Assembly (NCBI GenBank): GCA_964466745.1
Contig: CAYXOX010000016.1
Coordinates: forward strand, 1 to 35,202
DNA: 35,202 bases
From: CAYXOX01 sp964466745
Lineage (GTDB): Bacteria; Pseudomonadota; Alphaproteobacteria; Rhodobacterales; Rhodobacteraceae
Direction of reading: 5' to 3'
Below are positions 22,172 through 29,132 of the stretch, piece by piece; position 1 is the first letter of the stretch; every line of letters starts with the position of its first letter. The position numbers and the translations under genes are program-made. The notes beneath the pieces are model-generated. The model made no database searches. It saw only the letters and a program-made list of their open reading frames with translations, and was not told the DNA's origin.

Positions 22172-23659
22172 ATGACCGTGCGCGTTCTGATCATCGATCC
22201 CGTCGCCACCCGGCGCATCATTCTGAAGGCGCATCTTTCGCGGATGCCCTACGAGATCCGCCTCGCCGCGAACGCTGTCGAGGCCGAAGCCGTGCTCTCG
22301 GGCTTCGGTATCGACATCGTCATTCTCTCCGCCGAGGCCGAAGGCCGGGGGGGGCAGCCTTCGGCCGTGCCGGTCCTGAGATGCCTCGGGCGCCTCGGCG
22401 ACGGCAGGCCGCGGTGTATCGCCCTCCTGCCGCCGGGCCAGGCTGCACTGCGCCGGGAGCTGCTAGCGGCGGGCGCAGACGACGTTATGCCCCGTGCCGA
22501 TGCCGCGTCGGGCCTGCCCGCCAGGCTGCACGCCCTGCTGCGCGCCCGCGCCGCGGATCCGCTCGGCCTGCGGGCCGAGGCCAGGCTGGCGCTGGGCTTC
22601 GCCGAGCCGGCACAGGCACCCTTCGCGGCGCGCGCTGCCGTTGCGATCGTCTCGGGCGATACTGCCCGCGCCGTCTGCTGGCGAACGGCGCTGGCCGCGC
22701 GGATGCCGGGCGCGACCCTGGAGGTGCTCGGGATGCGCGAGGCACTCGCGCTTCCCGCTGCAGGCGGCCGCGCCCGGCCCGACGCGCTCGTGCTCGATGC
22801 GGGCGGCGGGCGCGGCCCCGACGGGCTGGAGCTTCTGGCCACGCTGCGCGGTACCGGGGCGGTCGGCACCGCCCGCATCCTCGCCGTCACCGGCCCGGGC
22901 GATCCCGCGCGGGCCGCCGGCGCGCTGGACCGCGGGGCGGATGCCGTGCTCTGCGAGGGCTACTGTGCCGGCGAACTGGCGCTGCGCCTCGAGCGGGCGA
23001 TCGAGGAGAAGCGCGCCGAGGATCATGCCCGCGCCCGTACACTCGATGGGCTGGAGGCCGCGCTCACGGATCCGCTCACCGGGCTCGCCAATCGGCGCTA
23101 CGCGGATCAGCGGCTCGCGACCCTGCTCGCCGAGACGGCGCGCGATGGCACGCCGCTCGCGCTGCTCCTTCTGGATCTCGACCATTTCAAGGCGGTCAAC
23201 GACGGGCACGGCCATGCCGCTGGCGATGCCGTGCTGGTGGAGGTTGCAAGGCGCCTGCGCTGCGTCTGCGGGCCGGGCGATGTCGTCTCCCGCTACGGCG
23301 GCGAGGAGTTCCTCGTCGTGCTGCCGCGCCGGTCGCCGGGCCCGGCACGCACGCTGGCCGATGCGCTCCGCGCCGCGGTGTGCTCGGCGCCGGTCCGCCT
23401 GCCTGACGGGGCTGGCCTGCGGCTGACGGCGAGCGTGGGCCTCGCCATGGCCGCGGCTGGCCTGTCGGGACCCGAGGCCGAGGCGCGCGCGCTGTTCGAC
23501 CGTGCCGACCGGGCCCTTTACGCCGCCAAGCAGGCCGGCCGCGACAGGGTGGAGGTGGCGCCGACCGCCACCGTCAGGGGCGGCGCTCCCTTTCCTCGGC
23601 CAGGCGCCGCTCCAGACGGTCCGCGAAGGCGCGCCGCTCGGCCGGGCTTGCCGCGCTGA
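22172..23659 (+). CDS. pleD: PleD-like response regulator with GGDEF diguanylate cyclase domain
   Basis: A 495-residue protein with two receiver-type domains (~3-125 and ~152-278) and a GGDEF domain (~295-470), the PleD layout. The cyclase signature is YGGEEF (GGEEF 376-380), active-site intact, with LLLDLDHFKAVND at 331-344. Two departures are visible. The first receiver has Ser53 where the phospho-acceptor Asp should be (DIVILSAEA) and only one of the N-terminal acidic pair. The I-site RxxD is GPGD (367-370), lacking the arginine. The second receiver keeps an Asp (Asp209 in LVLDAG). Start ATG 22172 follows GGAGGG. The last ~30 residues look unconserved and overlap the convergent sensor gene by 86 bases. 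Family call is firm; regulation by phosphorylation is doubtful. Confidence 0.88.
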   Translation: MTVRVLIIDPVATRRIILKAHLSRMPYEIRLAANAVEAEAVLSGFGIDIVILSAEAEGRGGQPSAVPVLRCLGRLGDGRPRCIALLPPGQAALRRELLAAGADDVMPRADAASGLPARLHALLRARAADPLGLRAEARLALGFAEPAQAPFAARAAVAIVSGDTARAVCWRTALAARMPGATLEVLGMREALALPAAGGRARPDALVLDAGGGRGPDGLELLATLRGTGAVGTARILAVTGPGDPARAAGALDRGADAVLCEGYCAGELALRLERAIEEKRAEDHARARTLDGLEAALTDPLTGLANRRYADQRLATLLAETARDGTPLALLLLDLDHFKAVNDGHGHAAGDAVLVEVARRLRCVCGPGDVVSRYGGEEFLVVLPRRSPGPARTLADALRAAVCSAPVRLPDGAGLRLTASVGLAMAAAGLSGPEAEARALFDRADRALYAAKQAGRDRVEVAPTATVRGGAPFPRPGAAPDGPRRRAARPGLPR

Positions 23660-24122
23660 GCACCGCGACGAGCGCGGCCTGGCCCCGCGCCGCGCGCTCG
23701 GAGCCGATTCGTGCCTGGCTTTCCAGCGCGGCGGCGAGGGCCGCGCTCTCGAACGGTTCTGCCCGCAGGGCCTCCAGCACCTCCGAATAGCTCTCGCGCA
23801 GGCGGCTTCTGTCTTCGCCGAGGCGCCAGCCACCGCTGCGCAACTCGCGCAGGAGGGCCCGGCGCTCCCCCCGTTCCAGCGCCCCCGAGTAGAGCCCGAA
23901 GCCGAGCGTGCGCGGCGGCGGTGCGTCGCGCCCTCCGGGCCAGCCATGCGACGCGGCGGTGCCGACGGCCAGCCCGACGAAGAGCAGGTTGAGCGCGAGC
24001 GAGGCGAACAAAAGCAAGCGCATCCAGCGCGGTGCGCTTTCGGGTGGCGTTGCGGCCGAGCCGGGAGCGCCGGCGGGCGGCCCCTGGTTCGGGCGGTCGG
24101 TCGGGGGCGATTCCGCTGTCAT
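23574..24122 (-). CDS. Membrane-anchored periplasmic sensor, CnrX/Spy-like (Metal_resist type)
   Basis: A 182-residue protein with a proline-rich cytoplasmic start, one membrane helix (residues ~34-56, MRLLLFASLALNLLFVGLAV) and a helical, Arg/Glu/Ala-rich periplasmic part with the layout of heavy-metal sensors of the CnrX/Spy/CpxP group (a GALERGERRALLRELR helix followed by LRESYSEVLEALRAEPF). It begins three bases after the stop of the small membrane protein gene and is the last gene of a sigma-factor operon, as CnrX-type sensors are in cnrYXH-like units. After the membrane helix there is a single histidine (His59), no Cys and no Met, so the metal ligands known for CnrX are missing. It probably senses something else, such as misfolded protein or envelope stress. 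Its end overlaps the PleD-like gene. Confidence 0.7.
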   Translation of the reverse strand: MTAESPPTDRPNQGPPAGAPGSAATPPESAPRWMRLLLFASLALNLLFVGLAVGTAASHGWPGGRDAPPPRTLGFGLYSGALERGERRALLRELRSGGWRLGEDRSRLRESYSEVLEALRAEPFESAALAAALESQARIGSERAARGQAALVAVLSAASPAERRAFADRLERRLAEERERRP

Positions 24123-24125
24123 CGG

Positions 24126-24491
24126 TCAGCCCTCGCCTGCGAGCTGAGCGAGATCGAAGGCGGGCAGCATCTCGACGGCGGCTTCCGCCGGTTGGACGAT
24201 GGCCTCGAAAGGTCCGAGCCCGGCAAGCCCGATGGCAACGCCCGCGAGGCTCGCCGCGGCGAGCCCCGCCGTGCCCGGCCAGCCCCCGAGGGCCTGCCAG
24301 ACGAGCGCCGTCCACCCTCCAGTGCGCACCGGAGGCACGGCCGGGGCCGCCTGCTGGTTCGGCCGCTGCGCCGCGGCGGCCTCCTGCGCGAGCGTGGCAA
24401 GAAAGGCCGGACGCGCCTCGGGTGCGTGGCCGCGTGCCGCGGCGAACAGCGTTTCGAGCTCGTCGGGCTTCAGCGTCTTTCTATCCGTCAT
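24126..24491 (-). CDS. Small single-helix membrane protein, putative anti-sigma factor
   Basis: A 121-residue protein with a charged N-terminal part (residues 1-55, MTDRKTLKPDELETLFAAARG), one predicted membrane helix around residues 73-95 (TAGLAAASLAGVAIGLAGLG) and a short acidic periplasmic tail. Its start codon lies inside the end of the ECF sigma gene (11-base overlap, 24481-24491), a usual arrangement for a sigma/anti-sigma pair. By position it corresponds to CnrY, the membrane anti-sigma that is released by the CnrX sensor. It has no zinc-binding HxxxCxxC motif, so it is not a ZAS-type anti-sigma. I cannot recognise it by sequence alone; the function is inferred from topology and neighbours. 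Confidence 0.65.
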   Translation of the reverse strand: MTDRKTLKPDELETLFAAARGHAPEARPAFLATLAQEAAAAQRPNQQAAPAVPPVRTGGWTALVWQALGGWPGTAGLAAASLAGVAIGLAGLGPFEAIVQPAEAAVEMLPAFDLAQLAGEG

Positions 24492-25113
24492 TGCTCAATC
24501 CCAGTTCGGCTTGGCGCCCGGCGAGGTCCCGGGCCAGTGCGCGCTTGCCGCGGGCCGTCAGACTCTCGACCGCCTCCACGCGAATGTCCATGATCGCGGC
24601 GATCTCGGGGTTCGAGAGGCCCTCGAGATGACGCAGGCTCACCGCCTGGGCCTGCCGCGGGGGAAGGGCGGCAAGTGCCGCGTGGAGCGCCGCTGCCCGC
24701 GCCTCCTCCTGCATCCGGGCCTCCTGGCCGGGAGCGGCATCGGCCGGCTCGGGCGCGGTATCCAGCCGCGCCGTGCGCCGCCGCCGCCGCAGGCGGTCCA
24801 CCGCGAGGTTCGACGCCACGCCGATCGCCCATGTGGAGGGCCGGGCACGTCCGGCCTCCCAGCGCGGCGCGATCTGCCACAGGCGCACCATCGCCTCCTG
24901 CGTGACGTCCTCGGCCTCGGCACGGTCCTGCAGCAGGCGCGCGACATGGACGAAGACACGCGCCCCGACGCTTCGGGCAAGCTCTGCCGCCGCGCCGGGC
25001 TCTCCACGGGCGAAGGCCGCCATCAAGGCGGCCTCCCGTTCCGCGGAGGGGGCGGTTTCCGTCGCCTCGGGGAGTGCCGACGATTGAGCGGGCGGGCTCT
25101 GCATGCCGTGCAT
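24481..25113 (-). CDS. ECF-type RNA polymerase sigma factor
   Basis: A 210-residue group 4 sigma factor. Region 2 spans about 35-112, including AEDVTQEAMVRLWQ (-10 recognition and core binding) and STWAIGVASNLAVDRLRRRRR. Region 4 spans about 142-192, with LPPRQAQAVSLRHLEGLSNPEIAAIM (the helix-turn-helix that reads the -35 element, cut here to its first part) and a following VEAVESLTARGKRAL. There is no region 1.1 or 3. The first ~25 residues are an Ala/Pro/Ser tail. I chose the ATG at 25113 with AAGGGA upstream; an ATG nine bases further in is possible. It overlaps the putative anti-sigma gene downstream and lies 93 bases after the EF-hand gene. Its targets probably include this operon, but no clear ECF promoter was found. 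Confidence 0.93.
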   Translation of the reverse strand: MHGMQSPPAQSSALPEATETAPSAEREAALMAAFARGEPGAAAELARSVGARVFVHVARLLQDRAEAEDVTQEAMVRLWQIAPRWEAGRARPSTWAIGVASNLAVDRLRRRRRTARLDTAPEPADAAPGQEARMQEEARAAALHAALAALPPRQAQAVSLRHLEGLSNPEIAAIMDIRVEAVESLTARGKRALARDLAGRQAELGLSNDG

Positions 25114-25206
25114 CGCTATCCCTTGCCGTCGGGGCCGGCAATCGGCTTGCCGCGCCCGGGAAGGGCGGTGCGCCGGGGCGATGCCCGCCGATGCCGCCAT
25201 CGCCGG

Positions 25207-25683
25207 TCACCGCCAGCGCGGGCCGTGCCGCTCGCCACGCGCCTCGAACTCGGCGGCGCTGAGCCGGCCGTCGCCATCGGCATCGAGGCGGGCGAACATC
25301 TCGCCGGCCCCGGGGCCCCGGCGCTGGCCAGAACGGCCGAATTCATCGCGCGCGATGCCGCCGCTCCCGTCGGTGTCGAGCCGTTCGACCATCCGCTCGA
25401 AGCGCTGGCCGCGGCGCATCTCGGCATGGGCCTGCAATTCGGCGGCGGAGATCTCGCCGTTGTCATCGGTGTCGATCGCTGCGAAGCGCTCGGCGCGGCG
25501 GGCCTCGATCTCGGCCTCGGTCACGAAGCCGTCGCCATCTGCATCGAGCATTTCGAAAGCGGCGCCCCGCTCGCGGTTGTGGGGGCCCTGGGCGCCGTCG
25601 CCTCCGCGGGCATCGGCGGCGGTGGCGAGTGTCAGCGCGGTGGCGAACGCAAGCGCCGGGCCGAGAAAGTGTGCGGTGGTCAT
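25207..25683 (-). CDS. Exported EF-hand calcium-binding protein
   Basis: A 158-residue protein with a signal peptide (residues ~1-25, LAFATALTLATAADA) and four EF-hand loops, each with the 12-residue D-x-D/N-x-D/N-G...E pattern: 47-58 (DADGDGFVTEAE), 71-82 (DTDDNGEISAAE), 103-114 (DTDGSGGIARDE) and 134-145 (DADGDGRLSAAE). All keep the position 1 Asp and position 12 Glu, so all four could bind Ca2+. It is probably periplasmic. It is the first gene in a leftward set with the sigma factor, the small membrane protein and the periplasmic sensor, so it may report calcium or act as a client of the same response. The start ATG 25683 has AGAGGATACAGG upstream. Gene context is the only clue to its role. 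Confidence 0.88.
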   Translation of the reverse strand: MTTAHFLGPALAFATALTLATAADARGGDGAQGPHNRERGAAFEMLDADGDGFVTEAEIEARRAERFAAIDTDDNGEISAAELQAHAEMRRGQRFERMVERLDTDGSGGIARDEFGRSGQRRGPGAGEMFARLDADGDGRLSAAEFEARGERHGPRWR

Positions 25684-25901
25684 CCTGTATCCTCTTCGCT
25701 TGTTTGGTTTGCAAGCGCCGCTGGCCGTGACGCTCACCGGGTAGAACGCGAGGCACCGCGATTTCCGTCGCGCGCAGGCAGATTTTTTTCGGGGGGCGCC
25801 GCCGGAGGGTGGTCGCGACCGATGGGCACAGGGCGCAGATGCGCCCTTTCCCGTCGTGCGGCGAAGGTGCAGGGACGATCTGCACGACGAAAGCGAGCGA
25901 A

Positions 25902-26336
25902 ATGCCGTCTCACCACCACCCCGACACCGATCCCTATTCCGGATACTCTGCCGGTTCCGCCGCGGCGCCGGTTGCGGAAAGGCCGGCCAAACCGGCCATG
26001 CTGCGCGGCTGGCGCCGCCGCTGCCCCTGCTGCGGCAAGGGCGGGCTCTTCGCGGGCTATCTCAAGGTGCGCGAGGCCTGCCCGGTGTGCCGCCAGGAGC
26101 TGCACCACCACCGAGCCGACGATGGCCCGGCCTACCTGACGATCCTCGTGGTCGGGCACCTGATGGCGCCGCTCATCCACGTCGTTTTCGTGGCCTTCCG
26201 GCCGCCGCCCCTGGTTCTGGCGACGGTCTTCTCGGTGGGCTGCGTGGCGCTGGCGCTGGTGCTTCTGCCGCGGCTCAAGGGGGCGATCGTGGGGCTGCAA
26301 TGGGCCAAGCGGATGCATGGCTTCGGCGCGGCCTGA
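25902..26336 (+). CDS. DUF983 family membrane protein with zinc-ribbon start
   Basis: A 144-residue protein of the DUF983 type. After a polar, His-rich start there are two CxxC motifs, CPCC (in RRRCPCCGKGGLF) and CPVC (in EACPVCRQEL), that should hold a zinc ion, followed by the family's HHHRADDGPAYLTILVVGH and two membrane helices (~95-112 and 116-135). The function of DUF983 is unknown; neighbours with cytochrome-c oxidase assembly genes are known in some alphaproteobacteria, but not here. The ATG at 25902 has only a weak purine-rich stretch before it. It precedes the Nudix gene by 81 bases in the same direction, so the two may be co-transcribed. Confidence 0.88.
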   Translation: MPSHHHPDTDPYSGYSAGSAAAPVAERPAKPAMLRGWRRRCPCCGKGGLFAGYLKVREACPVCRQELHHHRADDGPAYLTILVVGHLMAPLIHVVFVAFRPPPLVLATVFSVGCVALALVLLPRLKGAIVGLQWAKRMHGFGAA

Positions 26337-26417
26337 TTTCAAAAAACCGGGCGGTTCGGCCATGGCCGAAAGTCGCTGTCCCTTGGTGGCTGCGCCTGCG
26401 CGGCTGCCGCTTTCGCC

Positions 26418-27089
26418 ATGATCGAAACGGTGCCGGTGCGCGATGCCGCCACGGTGATCGTGCTGCGGACGGGGCCCACGGGGCGCGAGGTTCTGATGGG
26501 GCGGCGCGGGGCTGGCGCTGCGTTCATGCCCGGAAAGCGGGTATTTCCGGGCGGTGCGATGGAGGCAGCAGACGCCGCTGTCGAGCTGGCCGAGCCGCTG
26601 GCCGAGCCATGTGCGCGCCGGCTGGCGGACGGCGTGGGCGATGAGCTGGCGCGGGCGCTCGTCGTCGCCGCGATCCGGGAGCTCTGGGAGGAGACGGGGC
26701 TCGTTCTCGGGCGTCGTGGGCGCTGGGCGTCGCCGCCGCCCGGCTGGGAGGGGTTCGCGGCCACTGGCTTTCGTCCGGCCGCGGGGGCTGCGCGGTTCGT
26801 CTTCCGGGCCGTCACCCCGCCGGGGCGGCCGCGCCGGTTCGACGCGCGGTTCTTCCTCGTGCCGGCCGAAGCGCTTGCGCCCGGCGGCGAGAATTTCGCG
26901 CGGGCCGACGGCGAGCTTGCCGATCTCGGCTGGCTGCCGCTGGCGGAGGCCCGGCGCCAGGATCTGCCCTTCGTGACGGAGCTGGCCCTGGCCGAGGCGG
27001 CGCGGATCGACCCGCTGGTCGCGGCGCCGCCACCGCCCTGCATCCTGAACGAGGAAAGCGGTACGCGGGCATTCAGGCTGGAGCCCTGA
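26418..27089 (+). CDS. Nudix hydrolase (NUDT19/CoA-type split Nudix box)
   Basis: A 223-residue Nudix protein. The Nudix box is present but interrupted: PGGAMEAAD (residues ~43-52) supplies the glycine part and, after an insert of about 35 residues, RELWEETGL supplies the catalytic REUXEEXGU part. This split box is typical of NUDT19-like and related proteins, which hydrolyse acyl-CoA or nucleoside diphosphates linked to other groups. The rest is ordinary for the fold, with FMPGKRVFPGG just before the box. The start ATG 26418 has no strong ribosome site. It follows DUF983 and ends convergent with the ImuA-like gene (57 bases between stops). Substrate not predictable from the box alone. Confidence 0.88.
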   Translation: MIETVPVRDAATVIVLRTGPTGREVLMGRRGAGAAFMPGKRVFPGGAMEAADAAVELAEPLAEPCARRLADGVGDELARALVVAAIRELWEETGLVLGRRGRWASPPPGWEGFAATGFRPAAGAARFVFRAVTPPGRPRRFDARFFLVPAEALAPGGENFARADGELADLGWLPLAEARRQDLPFVTELALAEAARIDPLVAAPPPPCILNEESGTRAFRLEP

Positions 27090-27146
27090 TCGGCATGCCG
27101 CGCGCAGCCTTGCGCCGGGGCTTTGCCCGGCTCTTGTGCCCGCGCG

Positions 27147-27830
27147 TCAGCCCGCCGCCGGGCGTTGCAGTGCCCGGGGCACCCCGCCGGCCTGCGCCGG
27201 GATGTCGATGCGCCAGCTCTTCTGCGGGGCGGTGCGCGCCCGCCGGCGGTGCAGAATCCAGCCTTCGCCGCCGGGGGCGTGCTCGGGGAGCATCTCCCAG
27301 CGGGTCTCCACCCCTTCCGCGCCGCCTGCGCCGGGGGTGAGCAGCAGCCCCAGCGGCGGGCCGGCGCCCTCGGCGGCCCCGGTTTCGGCGGCGAGGTGCA
27401 GCCGGCGCACGGGGGTGAGCCGCGGGTATCCCGGCACCTCGGCCACGCAGAGCGGCACGCAGCCCGCCCGCAGCGCCTCCTCGAGGCTCCACAGGAGGTC
27501 TTCCGGCCGCTTGGGATGCACGAACAGGAGGCGCGCGGGGTCGATCAGCCGGCGTACCCCGTCCATGTGCAGCCGCTCCGGCAGCCAGCGCGGCGCGATC
27601 CAGAGAACGGGGCCGCGCATCCGGGCGGCCAGCATGAGCGCAGCGGTGCGCCGGGCGGCGCCGCAGATCTCGTGGACCCGCGCGGGGGCGAGGACAAGAT
27701 CGCCGATGAAGGGCTGGCCAGGCGGCGGGCGGTGCGGGCCGCGGCCGATCCGGCCGGGCAGCGCGGAGGAGCCTGCCAGGGCGAGGCCGGGAATCTCCGG
27801 CAGGGGCGGGGTGGCGGCGCGTGTGGTCAT
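27147..27830 (-). CDS. imuA: ImuA-like (RecA/SulA-related) SOS mutagenesis accessory protein
   Basis: A 227-residue protein with the ImuA pattern: GRVHEICGAARRTAALMLAARMRGPVLWIAP begins near residue 50 (LAPARVHEICGAAR, then RMRGPVLWIAP), where RecA has its P-loop; here it is degenerate (GAARRTAA). Then come LLFVHPKRPEDLLWSLEEAL (101-120), EVPGYPRLTPVRRLHLAAE and TRWEM. ImuA works with ImuB and DnaE2 in error-prone repair in many bacteria without UmuDC. An alphaproteobacterial LexA box lies 18 bases upstream of the ATG (27848-27862), which supports an SOS role. No imuB or dnaE2 is encoded here; the flanking genes are a Nudix hydrolase and an aldo/keto reductase. The assignment rests on pattern memory plus the SOS box. 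Confidence 0.78.
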   Translation of the reverse strand: MTTRAATPPLPEIPGLALAGSSALPGRIGRGPHRPPPGQPFIGDLVLAPARVHEICGAARRTAALMLAARMRGPVLWIAPRWLPERLHMDGVRRLIDPARLLFVHPKRPEDLLWSLEEALRAGCVPLCVAEVPGYPRLTPVRRLHLAAETGAAEGAGPPLGLLLTPGAGGAEGVETRWEMLPEHAPGGEGWILHRRRARTAPQKSWRIDIPAQAGGVPRALQRPAAG

Positions 27831-27837
27831 GGGCAGG

Positions 27838-27866
27838 GATATACAGTGTTCCGCATTTGTTCTCAA
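27838..27866 (-). promoter_or_regulatory. Promoter of the ImuA-like gene
   Basis: On the minus strand TTGAGA (27866-27861) and TATATC (27843-27838) are separated by 17 bases. The -35 matches five of six consensus bases and the -10 four of six. The -10 ends only seven bases from the start codon, so the message may be leaderless. The LexA box lies in the spacer, as expected for repression. Confidence 0.65.
27848..27862. promoter_or_regulatory. LexA (SOS) box, GTTC-N7-GTTC
   Basis: The plus strand reads GTTC-CGCATTT-GTTC, the direct-repeat LexA site of alphaproteobacteria; the minus strand gives GAAC-N7-GAAC. It sits between the -35 and -10 elements of the ImuA-like gene, so LexA should block transcription until DNA damage. 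The aldo/keto reductase start, on the other side, is 185 bases away. Confidence 0.85.
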
Positions 27867-28046
27867 TCCCCGCGTCGAGTGGCGTACTCGCCGGCCACCG
27901 GCCCTTCTGTCGCCCTCCCCGCGCCTCCGGTGCGGTTCCGGTGCCACGCAGCGGCACGCGCATTCCGCTCCGGGCTTGCCCTCGCCGTTCCTGCGGTTAG
28001 GTTCGCGCCGGTATTTCATCCCGACGATCGCAAGGAACTCCCGAAG

Positions 28047-29087
28047 ATGCGCATGATCCCGCTCGGCCGCACTGGGCTCGAGGTCTCCGAACTCTGCCTC
28101 GGCACCATGACCTGGGGCAGCCAGAACACCGAGGCCGAAGGGCACGCCCAGATCGACATGTCTCTCGATCACGGGATCAACTTCATCGACACGGCCGAGA
28201 TGTATCCCACGACCCCGCTCGCGGCGGAAACGGTGGGCCGCACCGAAGAAATCATCGGCACCTGGCTGGCGCGCACCGGCCGCCGCGACGAGGTGATCAT
28301 CGCCACCAAGCACACCGGCGCGGGCTTCCGCTTCATCGAGCGCGGCCCCATCAGCAGCGAAACCATCGTGCCCACCGTGGAGGCCAGCCTGCGGCGGCTG
28401 CAGTGCGAAACCATCGATCTCTACCAGTTTCACTGGCCCAACCGCGGCAGCTACCATTTCCGCCGCGCATGGGACTACGATCCCTCCGGCCAGCAGAAGG
28501 CCGAGACGCTCGCCCATATGGAGGACGCGCTCGAGGTGCTGGAGCGGCTGCGCGACGCCGGCAAGATCCGGCATTTCGGCCTGTCCAACGATACGGCCTG
28601 GGGCACCGCGCAGTGGCTCCGCGTGGCCGAGGAGCGCGGGTGGCCGCGGGTGGAATCGATGCAGAACGAGTACTCGCTGCTCTGCCGGCTCTACGATACC
28701 GACATGGCGGAGCTTTCCGTCAACGAGGATGTCACGCTGCTGGCCTACTCGCCGCTCGCGGCGGGGCTGCTGACGGGCAAGTACCGTGGCGGTGCCGTGC
28801 CGCCGGGCAGCCGCGCCTCGATCAACGGTGATCTCGGCGGGCGGATCACGCCGCGCGCCCATGCCGCCGTGGACGCCTATCTCGATATTGCCTCCCGCCA
28901 TGGGCTGGACCCTTCGCAGATGGCGCTTGCCTGGTGCCAGACGCGGCCCTTCGGCTGTTCGGCGATCTTCGGAGCGACCAGCATCGAGCAGCTCGAAACC
29001 GCGCTGGGCGCCGCTGACATGACGCTTTCCGACGAAGTGCTCTCCGAGATCGACGCCGCTCACCGCGCGCATCCGATGCCGTTCTGA
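28047..29087 (+). CDS. NADP(H)-dependent aldo/keto reductase (Tas-like)
   Basis: A 346-residue aldo/keto reductase with the four catalytic residues: Asp48 and Tyr53 in FIDTAEMYP, Lys88 in IIATKH and His129 in YQFHWP. The Tas subgroup is suggested by TAEMYPTTPLAAETVGRTEEIIGTWL (here DTAEMYP...ETVGRTEEI), the long insert after the His motif (RGSYHFRRAWDYDPS) and the ending AHRAHPMPF. Such enzymes reduce aldehydes or ketones with NADPH; the natural substrate is usually unknown. Start ATG 28047 is preceded by AAGGAA. It is divergent from the ImuA-like gene and convergent with an XRE regulator; a strong hairpin lies between the latter two ends. Confidence 0.93.
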   Translation: MRMIPLGRTGLEVSELCLGTMTWGSQNTEAEGHAQIDMSLDHGINFIDTAEMYPTTPLAAETVGRTEEIIGTWLARTGRRDEVIIATKHTGAGFRFIERGPISSETIVPTVEASLRRLQCETIDLYQFHWPNRGSYHFRRAWDYDPSGQQKAETLAHMEDALEVLERLRDAGKIRHFGLSNDTAWGTAQWLRVAEERGWPRVESMQNEYSLLCRLYDTDMAELSVNEDVTLLAYSPLAAGLLTGKYRGGAVPPGSRASINGDLGGRITPRAHAAVDAYLDIASRHGLDPSQMALAWCQTRPFGCSAIFGATSIEQLETALGAADMTLSDEVLSEIDAAHRAHPMPF

Positions 29088-29093
29088 GCACCT

Positions 29094-29126
29094 GCCCGGG
29101 GTGCCGCGCTTCGGCGCGGGCCCGGG
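29094..29126. other. Strong hairpin between convergent AKR and XRE genes
   Basis: CCGCGC-TTCG-GCGCGG (29104-29119) is a perfect 6-bp stem with a TTCG tetraloop. It is flanked by CCCGGG on both sides (29094-29099, 29121-29126), which can extend the pairing with a small internal loop. It lies 7 bases after the reductase stop and 7 before the regulator stop. No T run follows on either strand, so it is a candidate shared 3'-end structure more than a classical terminator. Confidence 0.45.
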
Positions 29127-29132
29127 GGGCGG

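Noticed and set aside
25783..25789. Run of seven T's as a plus-strand terminator
   Set aside because: No stable hairpin lies before it and no plus-strand gene ends nearby; it is in a divergent gap.
25684..25790. An ECF promoter (GGAA...CGTTC on the minus strand) upstream of the EF-hand gene
   Set aside because: The spacing is about 14 bases, shorter than usual for ECF promoters, and the -10 is not distinctive.
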